Assembly (NCBI GenBank): GCA_905215395.1
Contig: CAJMQA010000007.1
Span: 1-26,086 of the forward strand
Source of the DNA: an uncultured bacterium
GTDB taxonomy: Bacteria > Bacteroidota > Bacteroidia > Bacteroidales > Marinifilaceae
Direction: 5' to 3'
Length of the DNA stretch: 26,086 nucleotides
The translations under genes and the position numbers were made by a program. This document shows positions 23,186 to 26,086 of this stretch, one piece after another. Position 1 is the stretch's first letter, and the number at the start of each line of letters is the position of its first letter. The notes under the pieces are model-generated. The model was given only the letters and a program-made list of their open reading frames with translations, was not told where the DNA came from and searched no databases.

Positions 23186-23737
23186 ATGATTTCACTCATC
23201 CTTCTCCTTGTTATTTTCGGTTTCGGCATCCTCACCTATAATACGCTGACCCGTAAACGCAACAATACGGAAAATGCTTTCGGTTCAATTGATGCCATGC
23301 TGAAAAAAAGATTTGACCTGATTCCGAATCTGGTTGCCACGGTGCAGCAATATGCCAAACATGAACAGGAAACTTTCACCAAAATCACAGAATTACGCAG
23401 CAAAAGCTATGATTCTATGACAACGGAGGAAAAAACCGAATTCGACAAGACATTCACTGCCGCCACACGTAGCTTTTTCATGGTAGCAGAAAATTATCCC
23501 CAATTACGGGCTTCTGAAAATTTTATGCAATTACAGCGGGCTCTGAATGAAACCGAAGAACAACTGGCAGCTTCCAGAAGAACCTATAACGCTTGTGTTA
23601 CGGACTATAACAATTCGGTGATGACCTTTCCCTCAAACATCATCGCCAACCTGTTCAGTTTTACCAAAAAAGAAGTGCTGTCCATTCCGGAAGAAGAAAG
23701 AGCTACTCCCAATGTAAAAAATCTGTTTCAGTCTTAA
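23186..23737 (+). CDS. lemA: LemA family protein
   Basis: The 183-residue product starts MISLILLLVIFGFGILTYN with one N-terminal membrane helix. It is followed by the LemA domain: RKRNNTENAFGSIDAMLKKRFDLIPNLVATV (about 24-54), a helical bundle, and TYNACVTDYNNSVMTFPSNIIA near 144-165. LemA proteins are membrane-anchored, mostly periplasmic helical bundles of uncertain function. The gene is followed 9 bases later by a DUF3137 gene, a common LemA partner, and the two should be one operon. The start at 23186 is chosen because the upstream TTG overlaps the -7 box. Confidence 0.94.
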   Translation: MISLILLLVIFGFGILTYNTLTRKRNNTENAFGSIDAMLKKRFDLIPNLVATVQQYAKHEQETFTKITELRSKSYDSMTTEEKTEFDKTFTAATRSFFMVAENYPQLRASENFMQLQRALNETEEQLAASRRTYNACVTDYNNSVMTFPSNIIANLFSFTKKEVLSIPEEERATPNVKNLFQS

Positions 23738-23746
23738 CTTCCGTTT

Positions 23747-24676
23747 ATGGCAGACAGTTACGACGCACTATACAGAAAACTGAGTCCGGCTCTCGCCCAA
23801 CTGGAAAATAAAAGGCTGGAACTAAAGAAAAAGGGGACCGATGCCGGCTTGGTGGCGGGAGGGATTTGTACCCTGATCGGCATAATCATCACAGTCTGGA
23901 CCGGAGGAAATTCACTTTGGTTCTTTGTTTCCCTTATCCTTGGGATCATTATTCTGATAGGTTGTATCCACGGTCAGTCAAAAGAGTTATCCCGGTATTA
24001 CAAAAAGGATATCATTGCAACCCTAATCAGCAGTCTGTGTGAAAACTCCTCTTTTATGCCCGACCGTGGTATTTCTGAACAACAGTTTATGGGCTGCGGA
24101 TTATTCCATACTTCGCCCGACCGTTACTCCAGCGAAGACATGATCACCGGACAGGTTGGCAAAACAGCCTTCGCCTGCTCGGAAATTGTAGCCGAAGAAA
24201 AAAGGGTTACCACCAATTCCAAAGGACAGCGTAGCGAGCATTGGGTTGATATTTTCAAAGGCTTCTTTTTTATCGCTGATTTCCAGAAAGACTTTCACGG
24301 GCAAACGGTTGTTTACCGGAATTCCTGGCTCAAACTGAATTTCAGGAACCAACGTGTCAAACTGGAAAACCCGGAGTTCGAAAAGAAATTCGATGTATAC
24401 TCCACCGACCAGATAGAAGCCCGATATCTCCTGACTCCGGGTATGATGGAAAAATTACTGGAACTCGACCGTAAATTTCCGGGTAAGATCACCCTCAGTT
24501 TTTACAATTCCAATGTGATCATTGCCATCCCGGACAACACCGATCATTTTGAAGCCAGCATCTGGAGCTCACAACTCCGCAACAACAGTCTGAAACAGGA
24601 ATACGATACTTTATCTGCACTGATCGGGATCATCGACGACCTGAACCTGAATGTACGGATATGGACGAAAGAATAA
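23747..24676 (+). CDS. DUF3137 domain-containing membrane protein
   Basis: The 309-residue protein has an N-terminal charged helix (about 1-32, possible coiled coil) and two adjacent membrane segments (about 33-75). A large soluble C-terminal domain of DUF3137 type follows. That domain contains FACSEIVAEEKR, the conserved IFKGFFFIADFQKDF (about 168-182), and STDQIEARYLLTPGMMEKL near 224-242. Its function is unknown; the family commonly occurs with LemA, as here (9-base gap), so the pair probably acts together at the inner membrane. No terminator was seen after it, and transcription might continue into the antiporter gene 91 bases on. Confidence 0.88.
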   Translation: MADSYDALYRKLSPALAQLENKRLELKKKGTDAGLVAGGICTLIGIIITVWTGGNSLWFFVSLILGIIILIGCIHGQSKELSRYYKKDIIATLISSLCENSSFMPDRGISEQQFMGCGLFHTSPDRYSSEDMITGQVGKTAFACSEIVAEEKRVTTNSKGQRSEHWVDIFKGFFFIADFQKDFHGQTVVYRNSWLKLNFRNQRVKLENPEFEKKFDVYSTDQIEARYLLTPGMMEKLLELDRKFPGKITLSFYNSNVIIAIPDNTDHFEASIWSSQLRNNSLKQEYDTLSALIGIIDDLNLNVRIWTKE

Positions 24677-24767
24677 GAAGGCCAGGATTAAACATTCGGT
24701 ATGAAACTTTTACCCCTCAGAAACGTTTGTTTGTAAAATAATTTGCTGATTTCAAAAACGATTTCTT

Positions 24768-25715
24768 ATGTTTTTAAATACCCTTTTCCTGATTCTCGGT
24801 TTCATTATACTCATTTACGGAGCCAACTTTCTCGTCGACGGCGGAGCCGCTCTGGCCTGGCGCCTGAAGGTATCCAATATCGTCATCGGCCTCACAGTTG
24901 TAGCGTTCGGAACCTCCACGCCGGAATTAGTGGTCAACATCCTGTCTTCCGCCAAAGGGAATTCAGCTCTGGCACTGGGAAATGTGTTGGGAAGCAATAT
25001 ATTCAATATCCTTTGCATACTGGGAATCACAGCATTGATCCTCCCCATAGGTATCAAAAAAACGACGACCTGGATAGAAATCCCTCTGGCAGTACTGGCA
25101 GCAATTCTGATCATGATCCTTACAAACGATGATCCCTCCGGAATGATATCCCGGGCAGAAGGTTTTTCCCTGCTCTGCTTCTTCGCTGTATTTATAGCTT
25201 ATACGCTGTTTCTGGCCAAAAAAGGAAATGTCTCCAACGAAGAGGTTACGATCAAACCTTACTCCATTGGAAAGTCGGTACTATTCATTTTCCTGGGTTT
25301 AGGCGGATTGATTCTGGGCGGACGCCTATTGGTGAACGGAGCTGTTGCCATAGCACAGATGGCAGGCATCTCAGAACGTATCATCGGTCTGACCATCGTC
25401 TCCATCGGAACCTCACTGCCCGAACTGGCTACCTCGTTCATTGCTGCCCGTAAAAAAAATGCCGATATGGCCATCGGTAATGTTGTCGGCTCCAATATCT
25501 TCAACACTTTCCTGATCCTCGGAACCTCTGCAACGATTTCCCCCATCCGGATATCTGCAGAAAGCAACATGGATATCTGGGTAAACATCATCGCTACCCT
25601 CCTTTTATTCCTCTTCATTTTCACCGGCAAAGGACGCAAAATCAACCGCTGGGAAGGTGCTATCTTTCTGGCCATGTACATCACCTACCTGACCCTGCTA
25701 ATACTCGACAAATAA
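24768..25715 (+). CDS. Calcium/sodium antiporter, YrbG/CaxA family
   Basis: This 315-residue inner-membrane antiporter has about ten membrane helices in two inverted repeats. Each repeat bears the alpha-motif of Ca2+/cation exchangers: GTSTPELVVNI with GNVLGSNIFNI (about 48-82), and GTSLPELATSF with GNVVGSNIFNT (about 215-245). The paired acidic Glu residues of the PEL motifs form the ion site. It resembles E. coli YrbG (K+-dependent Na+/Ca2+ exchanger-like), and probably exports Ca2+ in exchange for Na+ or H+. The start MFLNTLFLILGF at 24768 gives the expected first helix. A hairpin terminator follows directly. Confidence 0.94.
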   Translation: MFLNTLFLILGFIILIYGANFLVDGGAALAWRLKVSNIVIGLTVVAFGTSTPELVVNILSSAKGNSALALGNVLGSNIFNILCILGITALILPIGIKKTTTWIEIPLAVLAAILIMILTNDDPSGMISRAEGFSLLCFFAVFIAYTLFLAKKGNVSNEEVTIKPYSIGKSVLFIFLGLGGLILGGRLLVNGAVAIAQMAGISERIIGLTIVSIGTSLPELATSFIAARKKNADMAIGNVVGSNIFNTFLILGTSATISPIRISAESNMDIWVNIIATLLLFLFIFTGKGRKINRWEGAIFLAMYITYLTLLILDK

Positions 25716-25716
25716 T

Positions 25717-25752
25717 AAAAGGCGGCCCGGCTTGAGCCCGGACCGCCTTTCT
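25717..25752. terminator. Terminator after the antiporter gene, probably shared with the convergent thioredoxin-like gene
   Basis: AAAGGCGG (25718-25725) pairs with CCGCCTTT (25743-25750), with a further inner CCGG stem (25727-25730 with 38-41) and a small loop. A and T runs flank it on the two sides. Confidence 0.85.
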
Positions 25753-25805
25753 TCACAAATATATAAAACAATGAATTGGCTTTTTTTACTGCCCGGTAAA
25801 TGTTG

Positions 25806-26086
25806 TTACGGCATATATTCACTCAATGTCTTCTCCAGTTCCTTGCCTCTCAGTTTGTCATTGGAAACCACAATTTTTCCATCCTGTCCGATCAGGAAGC
25901 TGGCAGGTACTCCCTGGATACCATAACCTTTTGCGGCTTCCCCTTCGAAGGCTGCCGGATCGTTTAAATTCAACCAAGGGGTATTCTCTTCTTTTAAGGC
26001 TTGCAGCCATTTTGATTTTTTATTGTCCAGCGATACGGCATAGATTTCCAGACCTTTGGATTTGTATTTGGCATATGCCTTTTTCA
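25806..26086 (-). CDS. TlpA/ResA-like thioredoxin-family protein (3' part only)
   Basis: An open frame runs leftward from the window edge to a TAA at 25806-25808, with no start inside the window, so the gene begins beyond 26086. The visible 93 residues run from KKAYAKYKSKGLEIYAVSLD to a C-terminal KTLSEYMP. They contain YGIQGVPASFLIGQDGKIV, which is the cis-Pro loop and final strand region of TlpA/AhpC-TSA-type thioredoxin folds. The CXXC redox site would lie upstream, outside the window. Such proteins in Bacteroidales are usually exported thiol-disulfide oxidoreductases, often with an N-terminal DUF4369 domain; neither can be checked here. Confidence 0.9.
   Translation of the reverse strand, partial: KKAYAKYKSKGLEIYAVSLDNKKSKWLQALKEENTPWLNLNDPAAFEGEAAKGYGIQGVPASFLIGQDGKIVVSNDKLRGKELEKTLSEYMP

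Noticed and set aside
25259..25684. 141-codon open frame antisense to the antiporter gene
   Set aside because: It is a mirror of the exchanger's hydrophobic codons, giving a Met/Pro/Arg-rich sequence; the + strand has both exchanger motifs.
25732..25926. 64-codon + strand frame at the right end
   Set aside because: It overlaps the terminator and runs antisense to the TlpA-like gene fragment, which has recognisable protein sequence.

Overview
The window looks like Bacteroidales chromosome. Many intergenic gaps carry the Bacteroidetes sigma-70 promoter pattern TTTG - about 19 bp - TAnnTTTG. The gene set also fits: sppA-lpxK-punA, a DUF4492 gene next to cydAB, and a MurA with Asp at the catalytic-Cys site. 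Codon use and moderate GC would suit an Odoribacter/Butyricimonas-like member, but that genus guess is unverified. I found no tRNA, rRNA, CRISPR array, insertion sequence or prophage. No gene-free stretch exceeds 300 bases; the longest is about 230 bases, upstream of lon.

Left part (1-8.0 kb): the tail of a cut-off gene, a Fic-fold protein that has lost its catalytic motif, then a rightward cell-envelope operon pgeF-cidA/lrgA-lrgB. It converges on a leftward operon sppA -> lpxK -> punA (inner-membrane peptidase, lipid A kinase, purine nucleoside phosphorylase). Divergent from sppA is murA.

Middle (8.0-18.6 kb): a zinc-free type B L31 gene, lon, an AI-2E/PerM-type permease on the other strand, a cytochrome bd oxidase operon (DUF4492 gene-cydA-cydB), a PurF-like protein whose glutaminase site is dismantled, and a SulP anion transporter with STAS domain. 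Most of these units end in clear intrinsic terminators.

Right part (18.6-26.1 kb): a leftward cluster of ECF S component -> phosphoribosyltransferase -> Tat-exported DUF362 protein -> fused NapH/NapG-like polyferredoxin. Then come yccF, a LysE exporter, a lemA-DUF3137 pair, a Na+/Ca2+ antiporter and the 3' part of a TlpA-like thioredoxin gene cut by the window edge.

At window scale, the + strand changes from G/T-rich to A/C-rich between murA and lon, independent of gene orientation. This is what a replication-terminus-like switch, or an inversion boundary, would look like. Otherwise this is mostly ordinary core chromosome. The least ordinary items are three proteins with rebuilt active sites (Fic, PurF-like, MurA), the polyferredoxin/DUF362 pair, the S-component/PRTase pair, and an inverted repeat at the predicted 5' end of lon mRNA.
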